Shown one piece after another: positions 53,483-62,611 of a stretch of DNA of 64,000 nucleotides. The notes under the pieces are model-generated. The model worked only from the letters and a program-made list of their open reading frames with translations. It ran no database searches and was not told the origin of the DNA. Numbering within the stretch: the stretch's first letter is position 1; every line of letters starts with the position of its first letter. The position numbers were made by a program, and so were the translations under genes. Origin of the DNA: Raineya orbicola (GTDB taxonomy: Bacteria; Bacteroidota; Bacteroidia; Cytophagales; Thermonemataceae); NCBI RefSeq assembly GCF_002843425.1, contig NZ_NKXO01000009.1, positions 1 through 64,000 on the forward strand, written 5' to 3'.

Positions 53483-55732
53483 ATGAATACCTATCAAATA
53501 GATACCATTGTCAAGCAGTTTGCCAAATCTATCGATTTGACCTTCAATGCTTTTGACCTCAAAGAGAGTTATTCAGAAAAAAAAGAGTACTCCAAAAGTG
53601 ATGTTCCAAAATTTATAGATGATTTGGCAGATAAGGCTCGTAAAATCAATCTGAATATTCTCAAAAATAATATCTACCCCCAAGACTTAGAAATGTTTAT
53701 AGAGCAAGCCGAATTTGCGATGCTCTTTTTTATAGATAAAGGAGATGACCATACCGTTGAGCCTATTCTCGTAAAAAAGAATAAAAAAGGGCGTAGTGTT
53801 GTATATGATTTGAAAACAGGACAAGAAACTTTTTGGGAAGACACAGGGCTGAATGCTAAAAACCTGCTTGTCTATGAAAACCACCCCAATACCGATTTGA
53901 ATGGGCAAATAATGGTTGTTACTTGCTTTCCAATGGAGTATTTGGAAGATGACTACTACAAGAAAGGCATTAAGCCTACGCCTATGCAAAGAATGTTTCG
54001 CATTTTGCGAGCAGAGCGGAAAGATATTGCCTATATTTATGTGTATTCTATTGTAATTGGATTGCTTTCTCTTACGCTTCCTTTGGGTATTCAGGCGATT
54101 ATTACGCTTATTTCAGCAGGAGCAGTGGTAAGTTCTACGGTGGTTTTGATGGTTATCATTATTGCGGGAGTGATGATTACAGGGGGCTTGCAAATTATGC
54201 AAATGACGGTAGTGGAGATTTTACAACAAAGAATTTTCGCTAAAACAGCCTTTGAGTTTATTTATCGCTTGCCTCGTATGAAGCCTGAAAAGCTTTCAGA
54301 ATACTATCCGCCTGAACTAATGAACCGCTTTTTTGATATTCTGACTATACAGAAAGGTATGCCCAAACTCTTGATAGATATTTTGGGGGCGGTGATTCAG
54401 ATACTTGCGGGCTTGCTACTTTTGGCATTTTATCACCCTTCATTTTTGGCTTTCTCAATTGTAACCGTCGGAGTACTGATAGCTACATTTTATTTTTCAG
54501 GTCCCAAAGGTTTGGAAGCAAGTCTTATGGAATCAAAATACAAATATAAAATTGCTCACTGGCTTGAAGAAGTAGCTCGTACTTTGGAATCTTTCCGCTT
54601 GGCAAGTACCTCTAATTTGCCGTTGGAAAAAATGGATAATTACGTAAATAACTATCTGTATTATCGTAAAAAGCATTTCAAAGTACTTATCGGACACTTT
54701 TTGAGCATTACAATATTCAAAATTGCTATTACTGCGGGGCTTTTGATTGTTGGTACTCTTTTGGTGGTAGATGGTCAAATTACGCTTGGGCAGTTTGTAG
54801 CTTCGGAAGTGGTGATTATTTTGGTAGTAGCATCGGTAGAAAAACTGGTGGTGAGTATGGATATTATTTATGATTTGCTCACTTCGGCTGAAAAAATTGG
54901 TAATGTTACAGATATTCCATTAAGCAAGGAGTATGGAATTAAAATTGATTTGAGCAAAGTGGAAGGCGGACTTTCATTGCAGTTCAAAAATATTTCTGTG
55001 CATTCCGGAGCAAAATACCTACTCAAAGACATCAATCTGGATATCCAATCTAACGACCGCGTTTGCATTGCAGGGGGCGATGGGGCAGGAAAAAGTAGTT
55101 TGGTGAAGATGATTTTAGGAAATTTTGACGAATTTGATGGCATAGCTACCGTTTCTAATTGCTCTTTACGTGATATAAATCTTTTTAGCTATCGGGCTGT
55201 AACGGAAGATAATTTCTCGGAAGATGAAATTTTTTCAGGTAGTATTTTAGATAATGTTTCAATGGGACGTAGCCAAGTAAAATACCAAGATGTGATTTGG
55301 GCTTTACAGAATGTGGGCTTGTATGAAAGAATCAACGCTTTGCCCGATGGCTTGCACACTGAATTAGCATCAGGAGGCAAAGAACTTTCTTCGGTAGAAA
55401 GAAGAAAGCTCATTTTGGCTCGTTGTGTGGCGGCAAGACCTAAACTGCTTATTATCAATGACTTTTTGAAAGACTTTTCAGTAGTAGAGCGTAATAGAAT
55501 CATTGAATTTTTGATGAATGAGGAAAACCCTTGGACACTCATAATGGTTTCCAACGATATTTCTATTTTGGCACGTATTCCCAAAATAATTTTCCTTAAA
55601 GACCGAACCATTCATCGCATTGGCGACTATCAGGAGCTACTTCAAGATGATGCCTTCCGTGAGCTAATTTCACAGCAAAACATAGCTTTGGATATTTTAC
55701 GCAATGTAAAACCTCGCCGTACAGAAAGATAA
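53483..55732 (+). CDS. ABC exporter-like protein with degenerate ATPase motifs
   Basis: The 749-residue protein has an N-terminal soluble domain of about 180 residues, six membrane helices (LPLGIQAIITLISAGAVV onwards) and an ABC domain. Walker A is intact (GGDGAGKSSL, Lys537), but Walker B reads LLIINDF, with Asn659 for the usual Asp and Asp660 for the catalytic Glu. The signature reads GGKELSSVERRK instead of LSGGQ, and the switch His is Asn691. It is therefore probably poor at ATP hydrolysis and may be the silent half of a heterodimer or a regulated export scaffold. No HlyD or TolC gene is near. Confidence 0.85.
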   Translation: MNTYQIDTIVKQFAKSIDLTFNAFDLKESYSEKKEYSKSDVPKFIDDLADKARKINLNILKNNIYPQDLEMFIEQAEFAMLFFIDKGDDHTVEPILVKKNKKGRSVVYDLKTGQETFWEDTGLNAKNLLVYENHPNTDLNGQIMVVTCFPMEYLEDDYYKKGIKPTPMQRMFRILRAERKDIAYIYVYSIVIGLLSLTLPLGIQAIITLISAGAVVSSTVVLMVIIIAGVMITGGLQIMQMTVVEILQQRIFAKTAFEFIYRLPRMKPEKLSEYYPPELMNRFFDILTIQKGMPKLLIDILGAVIQILAGLLLLAFYHPSFLAFSIVTVGVLIATFYFSGPKGLEASLMESKYKYKIAHWLEEVARTLESFRLASTSNLPLEKMDNYVNNYLYYRKKHFKVLIGHFLSITIFKIAITAGLLIVGTLLVVDGQITLGQFVASEVVIILVVASVEKLVVSMDIIYDLLTSAEKIGNVTDIPLSKEYGIKIDLSKVEGGLSLQFKNISVHSGAKYLLKDINLDIQSNDRVCIAGGDGAGKSSLVKMILGNFDEFDGIATVSNCSLRDINLFSYRAVTEDNFSEDEIFSGSILDNVSMGRSQVKYQDVIWALQNVGLYERINALPDGLHTELASGGKELSSVERRKLILARCVAARPKLLIINDFLKDFSVVERNRIIEFLMNEENPWTLIMVSNDISILARIPKIIFLKDRTIHRIGDYQELLQDDAFRELISQQNIALDILRNVKPRRTER

Positions 55733-55744
55733 CCTAACCCAAAA

Positions 55745-55773
55745 ATGAGGGCTTCAAGAAATGAAGCCCTCAT
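55745..55773. terminator. Bidirectional terminator between convergent genes
   Basis: Twelve-base perfect arms (55745-55756 and 55762-55773) around a five-base loop sit between the ABC gene and the convergent conserved gene. On the minus strand five T follow the hairpin (A run at 55741-55745), which makes it strongest for that direction. Confidence 0.8.
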
Positions 55774-55781
55774 TTGTAAAT

Positions 55782-57209
55782 CTATGTTTCTACAAACCTT
55801 CGTTTTTCACCTACTATCACACAAGGAAATCCAAACAGGCAATTTTCTTTAATTTTTTTTGCTACAATTTCAGGAACCATTTCTTCCCAACCTTCCTGAT
55901 TGGTGCGCACCATTTCCAAAACTTTTTCGGAATAAATATTTAATACTTCTTCGTCATAATCTACAATATCCGTAATTTTTCCGTTAATACGCAGGTACTC
56001 AATGAGCGGCTGTAAAGTAGGATTAACTTCCAAATTTTCAAAGGTTTGAGGAATGCCGTCTTTCAGGTACGGATATACATATACGTGTAAATCATTGATA
56101 AATAGCCTGCTAAACGCTTCTAACAGACCGCCTCGTAAGTTGGAATAACGACTGGGGTCGCAGAGTTGTTCAATAATGAGCCTACCAATTACGATGGCAA
56201 TTTTTTTCTTGGTAAGTTGTGAGATATAGGAAATAAGTTTAGAATGTTCTTGGAAATTAGAAATCATTACGTTCTGTCCCAGAGTACAAAGAATATCTAC
56301 TCTATCTAAAAAATCTTGAATATCAATATCAGTGTTTCCTGCTTTGAGGTCTTGTAGAGTGAGTTCGGCTAAAACCACAGTTTTATCGTGCTCATCGGGG
56401 GGCAAATCTGTGAGGAATTGCCTTTTGGCTTTACGAAACATATCCATATTGACGTGTGTAACAGGACGAAAACGCCCGCGTAATATCAGCACGTTCTTTT
56501 TGTAGAGGGCATCGGCGGGTTGTAGCATTTCGGCTTTGGGGTTGAACATTGCCGCATCTGCCAAGCCAAAAAGCACCAATTTAAGCGTAATCAGGCGGTT
56601 ATCAATATTTTTGAAATCAGGACCGCTGAATCGTATCATATCAATTTCTATGCGTTCGCGTGAAAGATTATCCATCAGCGAAAGCACAAAAGTTTTAGGA
56701 TCTTGATGATAAAAAAAGCAGGCATAAATGAGATTTACTCCCAAAATTCCATAGGCTTGTTGTTGTAAAATAGCGTCTTTATCACTCATTCTGACGTGAA
56801 TGATCACATCATTGGGTGGTGATTGGGGATATAGCTGGAAACGAACCCCGAGCCAGCCGTGTCCTTGTACGGTGCGAGTGTAATTGATAGTGGTAACCGT
56901 ATTGGCAAAGGCAAAAAATTTAGTAGTTTCGCCTCTTTTTTCGCCCAAGCGTAATTCCAAGAGGCTAAATTCTTTGGCAAGCATTTTCATCAGGCGTGGC
57001 TCACACACATACCTACCGCTTTCTTCTTTGCCATAAATGGCATCACTGAAAGTCATATCATACGCCGACATTGTTTTGGCGATAGTACCTGATGCTCCTC
57101 CAGCTTTGAAAAAAATAGCGGCGGTTTCTTGTCCTGCTCCTATTTCGGCAAATGAGCCATAAATACTTGTATCTAAATTGATTTTCAAGGCTTTTTGCCT
57201 TGTACTCAT
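55782..57209 (-). CDS. Conserved Bacteroidota protein of unknown function
   Basis: The 475-residue protein starts STRQKALKINLDTSIYGSFA and continues AEIGAGQETAAIFFKAGGAS and GTIAKTMSAYDMTFSDAIYG. I recognise this as a highly conserved family found across Bacteroidota and some other phyla. Members carry unreliable labels such as TonB-dependent receptor or nucleotidyltransferase. There is no signal peptide or membrane helix, so neither label fits an outer-membrane receptor; the protein is probably cytoplasmic. I start at ATG 57209, not 57227, because the conserved part begins there. It stands alone on the minus strand. Confidence 0.8.
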   Translation of the reverse strand: MSTRQKALKINLDTSIYGSFAEIGAGQETAAIFFKAGGASGTIAKTMSAYDMTFSDAIYGKEESGRYVCEPRLMKMLAKEFSLLELRLGEKRGETTKFFAFANTVTTINYTRTVQGHGWLGVRFQLYPQSPPNDVIIHVRMSDKDAILQQQAYGILGVNLIYACFFYHQDPKTFVLSLMDNLSRERIEIDMIRFSGPDFKNIDNRLITLKLVLFGLADAAMFNPKAEMLQPADALYKKNVLILRGRFRPVTHVNMDMFRKAKRQFLTDLPPDEHDKTVVLAELTLQDLKAGNTDIDIQDFLDRVDILCTLGQNVMISNFQEHSKLISYISQLTKKKIAIVIGRLIIEQLCDPSRYSNLRGGLLEAFSRLFINDLHVYVYPYLKDGIPQTFENLEVNPTLQPLIEYLRINGKITDIVDYDEEVLNIYSEKVLEMVRTNQEGWEEMVPEIVAKKIKENCLFGFPCVIVGEKRRFVET

Positions 57210-57363
57210 AATTTTTTCGTCTTCCATAGCTTATAGTTTGGCGTATATTTTGCCTCAATTTAAGCATTACAGGGTAAAATTCAAAACATTTTAGGCGTAA
57301 TTTTTGCCTTCATCTTAAAATTTTCATATATTTTCAGAAAATTTGAACTAAAACTTCTTGTTT

Positions 57364-57657
57364 ATGGAACGACACAAAAAAGCTCGTCAAAATCTTGCTA
57401 TCAACACCTTATTGTTTGCAGGTTTGAGTATTTTTTTTATCATCAATTTCATTACCAACATTGCTCAAAGTTGGAATAGCACATTGGGTAAAATTACAAC
57501 ATTCGGAAGTGTCGTAATTTACGTAGCAGTAGCAATTCCCGCTATTTTACAGGCTTGGAAAGGCTTTTCTGATTTAGATTATAGCAAAGCTATGAGTAAA
57601 GGCATTCTCTCTTGGGTAGTACCCGCAGGCTTGATAGTCATAGATTTTATTTTTTAG
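57364..57657 (+). CDS. Small three-helix membrane protein
   Basis: A 97-residue protein with a basic start (MERHKKARQNLA) and three hydrophobic segments (TLLFAGLSIFFIINFI, VVIYVAVAIPAIL, WVVPAGLIVIDFIF). No function is recognisable. ATG 57364 is preferred over TTG 57358. It lies 72 bp upstream of the prolyl oligopeptidase gene on the same strand. Confidence 0.7.
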   Translation: MERHKKARQNLAINTLLFAGLSIFFIINFITNIAQSWNSTLGKITTFGSVVIYVAVAIPAILQAWKGFSDLDYSKAMSKGILSWVVPAGLIVIDFIF

Positions 57658-57729
57658 CAAAAAAATTGCTTTATTCCGCAACGCAACAATCTGACAAAGT
57701 TTTCGTTATATTGCCAAAAAACTTTGTCT

Positions 57730-59823
57730 ATGTTGCGTTATTACATTTCAACTTTTTTGATTTCGGTTTCTCCAATGTTTGCTCAAAAAATATCTTACCC
57801 GCAAACAGCAAAAGTTAATCAGATTGATGAATATTTTGGGGTAAAAGTAGCTGACCCTTACCGCTGGTTAGAAGTTTCCGACTCGGCGGCGGTTAAAGAA
57901 TGGATAAAAGCTCAAAATGCTGTAACTTTTGATTATCTTTCTCAAATACCTTATCGTAATCAAATTCGCAAGCGTTTGCAAGAAGTTTGGAATTATCCGA
58001 AAATGGGTGTGCCTGTGAGCTATGGTGATTTTGAAATTATCCAAAAAAATGATGGTTTGCAAAATCAGTTTGTTTTTTACATCAAAAAAGGTACTCAGGA
58101 AGAGTTGCTATTAGACCCCAACAAAATGTCGGCAGAAGGGATAGTTTCTATCAATTCTTGGTCTGTATCTGAAAATAAGCGTTATTTTGCATATGCTTGG
58201 GCGAAAGGTGGTTCTGATTGGAACACTATTGAAATTATTGATTTGCAAACCAAACAAAAACTTTCCGAAAAATTAGAATGGGTGAAATTTTCAGGGATTG
58301 CTTGGTACAGAGATGGCTTTTTTTACAGCCGATACGATGCTCCCAAAGCAGGTAAAGAATATGAAGCCAAAAATGAGTTTCATAAATTGTATTATCACAA
58401 AATTGGTACTCCTCAAAGTCAAGACGAGTTAATTTTTGTGGACAGAAAAAACCCTTTGCAGAATGTTTCGGCTTCGGTAAGTGAAAAAAACGATTTGCTT
58501 TATGTGTTTTTACCCAAAGGCACCGCAGGAACAGCTATTTTATACAAAAAACTTACTTCTTTTGCAGACCTGAAACCCTTGATAGCTCATCAGGAGGCAG
58601 AAAATCAATTGATTACTACTTTGGATAATCACGCTGTCATACGCACTAACTATCAAGCACCACGTTACAGAGTAGTGGCAGTTCCTTTGGAAAATCCCGC
58701 CGTAGAGAATTGGAAAACACTCATTCCCGAGGCTGAAAATGTGCTTACAAGCGTGCGTTATATGAATGGCTATTTTATCGCTACTTATATGCAAGATGCC
58801 AGCCACAGAGTTTGGCTTTTTGATAAAAATGGCAAGAAAACAAATGAAATCAAACTACCTGCTTTGGGTACGGTAGCAGGTTTTACAGGGAAAGAGGAGG
58901 CGACTTTTACCTACTACACATTTAGCTCATTTTTGCAGGGAGGTAATATCTACAAATACGACTTCATTACGCATACTTCTACTTTGTATTTTGTTCCTAA
59001 AATTCCTTTCAAGGCTGAAAACTATGAAACCCGAGAAGTTTTTTATCCAAGCAAAGATGGTAAGAAAGTACATTTATTTATTACACACAAGAAAGGCTTG
59101 AAACGCAACGGCAAAAATCCTACTTATTTGTATGGTTATGGAGGATTTAACATTAGTATCAATCCGAGTTTTGATGTGCGTCTGATACCTTTTTTGGAAG
59201 CAGGGGGAGTATATGCTGTGGCAAACTTACGTGGTGGAAGTGAGTATGGCGAGGAGTGGCATTTGGACGGAGCCAGACTGAAAAAGCAAAATGTTTTTGA
59301 TGATTTTATTGCCGCCGCTGAATTTTTAATTAAAGAAAAATACACTTCCTCTGAAAAGCTGGCTATTTCAGGTCGTAGCAATGGCGGTTTGTTGGTGGGT
59401 GCTTGTATGACCCAACGCCCTGACCTTTTTGCCGTAGCTTTGCCCGGTGTAGGGGTAATGGATATGCTTCGTTTTCATAAATTTACCATTGGTTGGGCTT
59501 GGGTGCCTGAATATGGCTCAGCAGAGCAAAGCAAAGAAGATTTTGAAAATCTTTACAAATACTCGCCTTTACATAATATCAAGCCTGCTTCTTATCCTGC
59601 GACGTTGGTTTATACAGCTGATAAAGATGATAGGGTAGTGCCTGCTCATTCTTTCAAGTTTATTGCCACTTTACAGGAGAAACAGAAGGGAGCAAAACCT
59701 ACGCTTATACGTATAGACGTAGATGCAGGACACGGAGCAGGAAAGCCCATTAGCAAACAAATTGATGAATGGGCAGATATTTGGGCTTTTACGTTATGGA
59801 ATCTGGGAATAAAAAAAATGTAG
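57730..59823 (+). CDS. Prolyl oligopeptidase (S9A), exported
   Basis: The 697-residue serine peptidase has a short signal peptide (YYISTFLISVSPMFAQ). The start DPYRWLE is the family N-terminal motif; a beta-propeller fills the middle, and the alpha/beta hydrolase domain holds Ser550 in GRSNGG, Asp633 in DKDDRVVP and His668 in DAGHGAGKP. It cleaves short peptides after proline, here in the periplasm. The last codon pair is followed by a stop inside a terminator palindrome. Confidence 0.94.
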   Translation: MLRYYISTFLISVSPMFAQKISYPQTAKVNQIDEYFGVKVADPYRWLEVSDSAAVKEWIKAQNAVTFDYLSQIPYRNQIRKRLQEVWNYPKMGVPVSYGDFEIIQKNDGLQNQFVFYIKKGTQEELLLDPNKMSAEGIVSINSWSVSENKRYFAYAWAKGGSDWNTIEIIDLQTKQKLSEKLEWVKFSGIAWYRDGFFYSRYDAPKAGKEYEAKNEFHKLYYHKIGTPQSQDELIFVDRKNPLQNVSASVSEKNDLLYVFLPKGTAGTAILYKKLTSFADLKPLIAHQEAENQLITTLDNHAVIRTNYQAPRYRVVAVPLENPAVENWKTLIPEAENVLTSVRYMNGYFIATYMQDASHRVWLFDKNGKKTNEIKLPALGTVAGFTGKEEATFTYYTFSSFLQGGNIYKYDFITHTSTLYFVPKIPFKAENYETREVFYPSKDGKKVHLFITHKKGLKRNGKNPTYLYGYGGFNISINPSFDVRLIPFLEAGGVYAVANLRGGSEYGEEWHLDGARLKKQNVFDDFIAAAEFLIKEKYTSSEKLAISGRSNGGLLVGACMTQRPDLFAVALPGVGVMDMLRFHKFTIGWAWVPEYGSAEQSKEDFENLYKYSPLHNIKPASYPATLVYTADKDDRVVPAHSFKFIATLQEKQKGAKPTLIRIDVDAGHGAGKPISKQIDEWADIWAFTLWNLGIKKM

Positions 59824-59845
59824 GGGGAAATTTCCCCCTATTTTT
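59821..59845 (+). terminator. Palindromic terminator containing the peptidase stop codon
   Basis: Bases 59821-59840 form a perfect 20-base palindrome (TAGGGGGAAA arm and its complement), followed by five T at 59841-59845. The TAG stop of the peptidase is the first codon of the left arm. The inner A-T pairs would form the loop. Confidence 0.8.
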
Positions 59846-59863
59846 GCAAATTGTAGCAGGAAA

Positions 59864-60001
59864 TTATCCACGAATATCTTGCTTTTCAGTTTTGGGTTCT
59901 TGCTTCAAATACGTGGGGCAAGTATAACGGCGAGTACAAGCGGAAGTAGCTAACAAAGCCACTAATGCAGTAAAAGCGAAAAAAAACTTTAATTTTTTCA
60001 T
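59864..60001 (-). CDS. Small lipoprotein, 45 residues
   Basis: A short minus-strand frame encodes a basic start (MKKLKFFF), a hydrophobic core and a lipobox (LLATSACTRR), then a 25-residue tail with a second Cys (YTCPTYLKQEP) and a charged end. Lys-rich start, lipobox and correct spacing make it a credible micro-lipoprotein. It lies 46 bp downstream of kdsA on the same strand and may be co-transcribed. Its role is unknown. Confidence 0.65.
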   Translation of the reverse strand: MKKLKFFFAFTALVALLATSACTRRYTCPTYLKQEPKTEKQDIRG

Positions 60002-60047
60002 ATTTTTTGTTATTTGAGTGCTAAATTAGACAAATAATTTTCAAAAA

Positions 60048-60899
60048 TCAAGCCAAAGCCAAAGTTTTTTCACGATATTTTACTTCAAGCTCGTGAATTT
60101 CAATAAGTGGCTTCAAAAATTCTTCTAAATCATACACACACATTTGGCTAGCGGCATCACAAAGGGCTTTAGCAGGCTCGGGGTGGGTTTCTATGAATAC
60201 CCCATCAACTCCTGCCGCTACTCCTGCTCGGGCAATAGTAGGTAAAAATTCTCTTGCCCCGCCTTTGGGGTCGGCACTGGGTATGCCGTATTTGCGAATG
60301 GAGTGGGTAATATCAAACACCACAGGAAAACCTATTTGATTGAGATGATAGAAACTGCGAGGATCTACTACTAAATCGTTGTAGCCAAAAGTGTAGCCTC
60401 TTTCGGTGAGAATAATTTGGTCATTACCGCTATCAATGGCTTTTTGAGCAGGTTTTGCCATATTTTCGGGTGCGAGAAATTGCCCGTGTTTAATATTGAT
60501 AACTTTTTGAGTTTTGGCAATTGCTACAATCAAATCGGTTTGCATACATAAATAAGCAGGTATTTGCAAAACATCAAGTACTTCTGCCGCCATTGGTACT
60601 TGCTCGGGATAATGCACATCAGAAAGCAATGGAAACCCAAATTCTTTTTTGATTTTGGCGAGCATTTCAAGTCCTTTTTCAATACGAGGACCGATATAAT
60701 ATTTCAAGGAACTGCGGTTATCCTTTTGATAAGAGGACTTAAATATTACAGGAATATGAAGCCTTTCGGAAATTTCTTTTAACATTTCGGCAGTTTTCAT
60801 CATTGTCAGTTCGTCCTCAATTACGCAAGGTCCTGAAATGAGGAACAATTTTTCGCTACCACAAGCGATATTACCTACTTTTACAATTTTTTTTTGCAT
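60048..60899 (-). CDS. kdsA: 3-deoxy-8-phosphooctulonate synthase
   Basis: KdsA joins phosphoenolpyruvate and arabinose-5-phosphate to make KDO-8-phosphate for lipopolysaccharide core. The 283-residue protein has the motifs FLISGPCVIE, FKSSYQKDNRSS, NIKHGQFLAPE and DGVFIETHPEP, all typical of the family. It shows that the organism makes KDO-containing lipid A. The upstream region is shared divergently with the ompA-like gene. Confidence 0.95.
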   Translation of the reverse strand: MQKKIVKVGNIACGSEKLFLISGPCVIEDELTMMKTAEMLKEISERLHIPVIFKSSYQKDNRSSLKYYIGPRIEKGLEMLAKIKKEFGFPLLSDVHYPEQVPMAAEVLDVLQIPAYLCMQTDLIVAIAKTQKVINIKHGQFLAPENMAKPAQKAIDSGNDQIILTERGYTFGYNDLVVDPRSFYHLNQIGFPVVFDITHSIRKYGIPSADPKGGAREFLPTIARAGVAAGVDGVFIETHPEPAKALCDAASQMCVYDLEEFLKPLIEIHELEVKYREKTLALA

Positions 60900-61003
60900 A
60901 TTAAGCCAAGATAAATTTTTTACTTTTTTGTGGCAATTTCTTGCTTTTTACAAAAAAATCCAAAAGATTTGCGACAGATTTTTGAAAAAAAATATTTTTT
61001 TGT

Positions 61004-61033
61004 TTTGATTTTTTATTCTTTTGTGCAACTTTG
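61004..61033 (+). promoter_or_regulatory. Probable promoter of the ompA-like gene
   Basis: TTTG at 61004-61007 and CAACTTTG at 61026-61033 (one mismatch to TAnnTTTG) are 18 bases apart, 45 bases before the ATG at 61078. The spacing is slightly short. Confidence 0.45.
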
Positions 61034-61077
61034 CACCAAGAAGTTTAGCAAAATTTAAACCTTAAATGTAGTAACAA

Positions 61078-62535
61078 ATGTTAAACCTTATGAAAAAGAC
61101 CAAACTATTTTCTTTTTTGCTCGCTTGTTTGGTAGTGGGCAACCTGCAAGCTCAGGATAAATGGACAGTTGGTTTCCATTATTCTGCAATGGATTTTATT
61201 CTTCCCTATGCCCAGGAGAAAAAACCTTTTGAAACCAAAAACTGGAATGAGGGCGTAGGAGTTACTGTTGGCTACCGCATTAAGCCTTTGTTTGGTTTAA
61301 CAGCCAATTACACTTTGAGTCGTATTGATAAGATTGTAGAAAATACCGTAGGTGGCACAGGTGACCTTTCTAACTTTTTGACTTTGAATGCACAAGTACA
61401 TCCTCTTGGTAATAAAGAAGGTTTCTGGTTTGACCCACACGTATTTGTAGGCGGTGGTTTGCATAGAATAGCCGATATGAGCTATGGAACTGTTGGTGGA
61501 GGTTTAGGTTTGAATTTCTGGTTCAATGAAAGTGTAGCTCTAACGCTCAGAACAGCCTACAATGCTATGCCTCTTGCTCCCAAAGAAAATGAGTTTGGTG
61601 GTGTAGGTCCTAGAGCATACTGGATGCATAATGGAGGTTTGACTTTCAAACTTGGCAAACCCAAAGACGATGATGGCGATGGTGTTCCTGATAAAAAAGA
61701 TAAATGCCCTGCTGAAGCAGGTAAAAAGGAACTTGGAGGTTGTCCTGATAGAGATAATGATGGCATTGCTGATGGTGAAGATGCTTGTCCTGATAATGCG
61801 GGTACTGCTGAATTCAAAGGTTGTCCTGATAAAGACGGGGATAAAATCATTGATAAAGATGATAAATGTCCTGATACTCCCGGTTTGGCTCAGTTCCAAG
61901 GCTGTCCTGATACTGACGGCGATGGACTACCTGACCCTGATGATGAATGTCCTACTGAAGCAGGAAAGGTAGAACTTAAAGGCTGCCCTGACAAGGATGG
62001 CGATGGTATCGCTGATAAAAATGACCGTTGTCCTGACCAAGCTGGTTTAGCTCAGTTCCAAGGCTGCCCTGATAGAGATGGTGATGGTGTTGCCGACCCT
62101 GACGATGCTTGTCCTGATGTTCCCGGTGTACCTGAAGAAAAAGGTTGTCCTAAAAAGAAAATTGAAGAGAAGGCTCTCCTTGCCATTGCTAAGCAAATCA
62201 ACTTTGCGACAGGAAAGGCTACTATTCTAAAAAACTCTTTCCCTGTTCTTGACAATTTGGTAAATCTTTTGAAAGAATATAAAGATGCTAAAATTGCGGT
62301 AGAAGGACACACTGATAATGTAGGTAATAGAGCGGCGAATAAGAAGCTTTCACAACAACGAGCAGACGCTATCAAAGCATATCTTGTGAAGAAGGGAATT
62401 GATGCTAGTCGCATCCAAGCTATCGGTTATGGAGATGAAAGACCTGCTGATGGAAATACCGATATTAAGGCTGGCAACAAAACTCCTCAACAACGTGCTG
62501 CTAACCGTCGTGTAGAAATTAAGAATATAGACTAA
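61078..62535 (+). CDS. OmpA-family outer-membrane protein with thrombospondin type-3 repeats
   Basis: The 485-residue protein has a signal peptide (LFSFLLACLVVGNLQAQ), an eight-stranded OmpA-like barrel (residues about 25-195), six Ca-binding thrombospondin type-3 repeats with DxDGDGxxD and CP motifs, and a C-terminal OmpA peptidoglycan-binding domain (EGHTDNVGNRAANKKLSQQR, 20 residues). It links outer membrane and cell wall and is probably abundant. ATG 61078 and ATG 61090 are both plausible starts. It is followed by a strong terminator. Confidence 0.93.
   Translation: MLNLMKKTKLFSFLLACLVVGNLQAQDKWTVGFHYSAMDFILPYAQEKKPFETKNWNEGVGVTVGYRIKPLFGLTANYTLSRIDKIVENTVGGTGDLSNFLTLNAQVHPLGNKEGFWFDPHVFVGGGLHRIADMSYGTVGGGLGLNFWFNESVALTLRTAYNAMPLAPKENEFGGVGPRAYWMHNGGLTFKLGKPKDDDGDGVPDKKDKCPAEAGKKELGGCPDRDNDGIADGEDACPDNAGTAEFKGCPDKDGDKIIDKDDKCPDTPGLAQFQGCPDTDGDGLPDPDDECPTEAGKVELKGCPDKDGDGIADKNDRCPDQAGLAQFQGCPDRDGDGVADPDDACPDVPGVPEEKGCPKKKIEEKALLAIAKQINFATGKATILKNSFPVLDNLVNLLKEYKDAKIAVEGHTDNVGNRAANKKLSQQRADAIKAYLVKKGIDASRIQAIGYGDERPADGNTDIKAGNKTPQQRAANRRVEIKNID
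61666..62157 (+). repeat. Six tandem 81-bp thrombospondin type-3 coding repeats
   Basis: About six units of 27 residues of the form GCPDxDGDGxxDxxDxCP encode a Ca-binding linker between barrel and OmpA domain. Two units sharing GLAQFQGCPD are almost the same, which shows recent duplication within the array. Confidence 0.85.
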
Positions 62536-62554
62536 TTTCTAAAAAACTTTCCTA

Positions 62555-62583
62555 AAAAGCCTCTTGAAAAAGAGGCTTTTTTT
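62555..62583 (+). terminator. Terminator of the ompA-like gene
   Basis: Nine-base arms (62557-62565 and 62570-62578) with a GAAA tetraloop are followed by a run of T from 62577 to 62583. This is the strongest intrinsic terminator in the last part of the window. Confidence 0.9.
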
Positions 62584-62611
62584 ATATCTTTAACCTCAAA
62601 ATTTTGTTATT

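Noticed and set aside
61666-62157. Possible CRISPR-like repeat array
   Set aside because: The 81-bp periodicity is coding thrombospondin type-3 repeat, in frame and without unique spacers.
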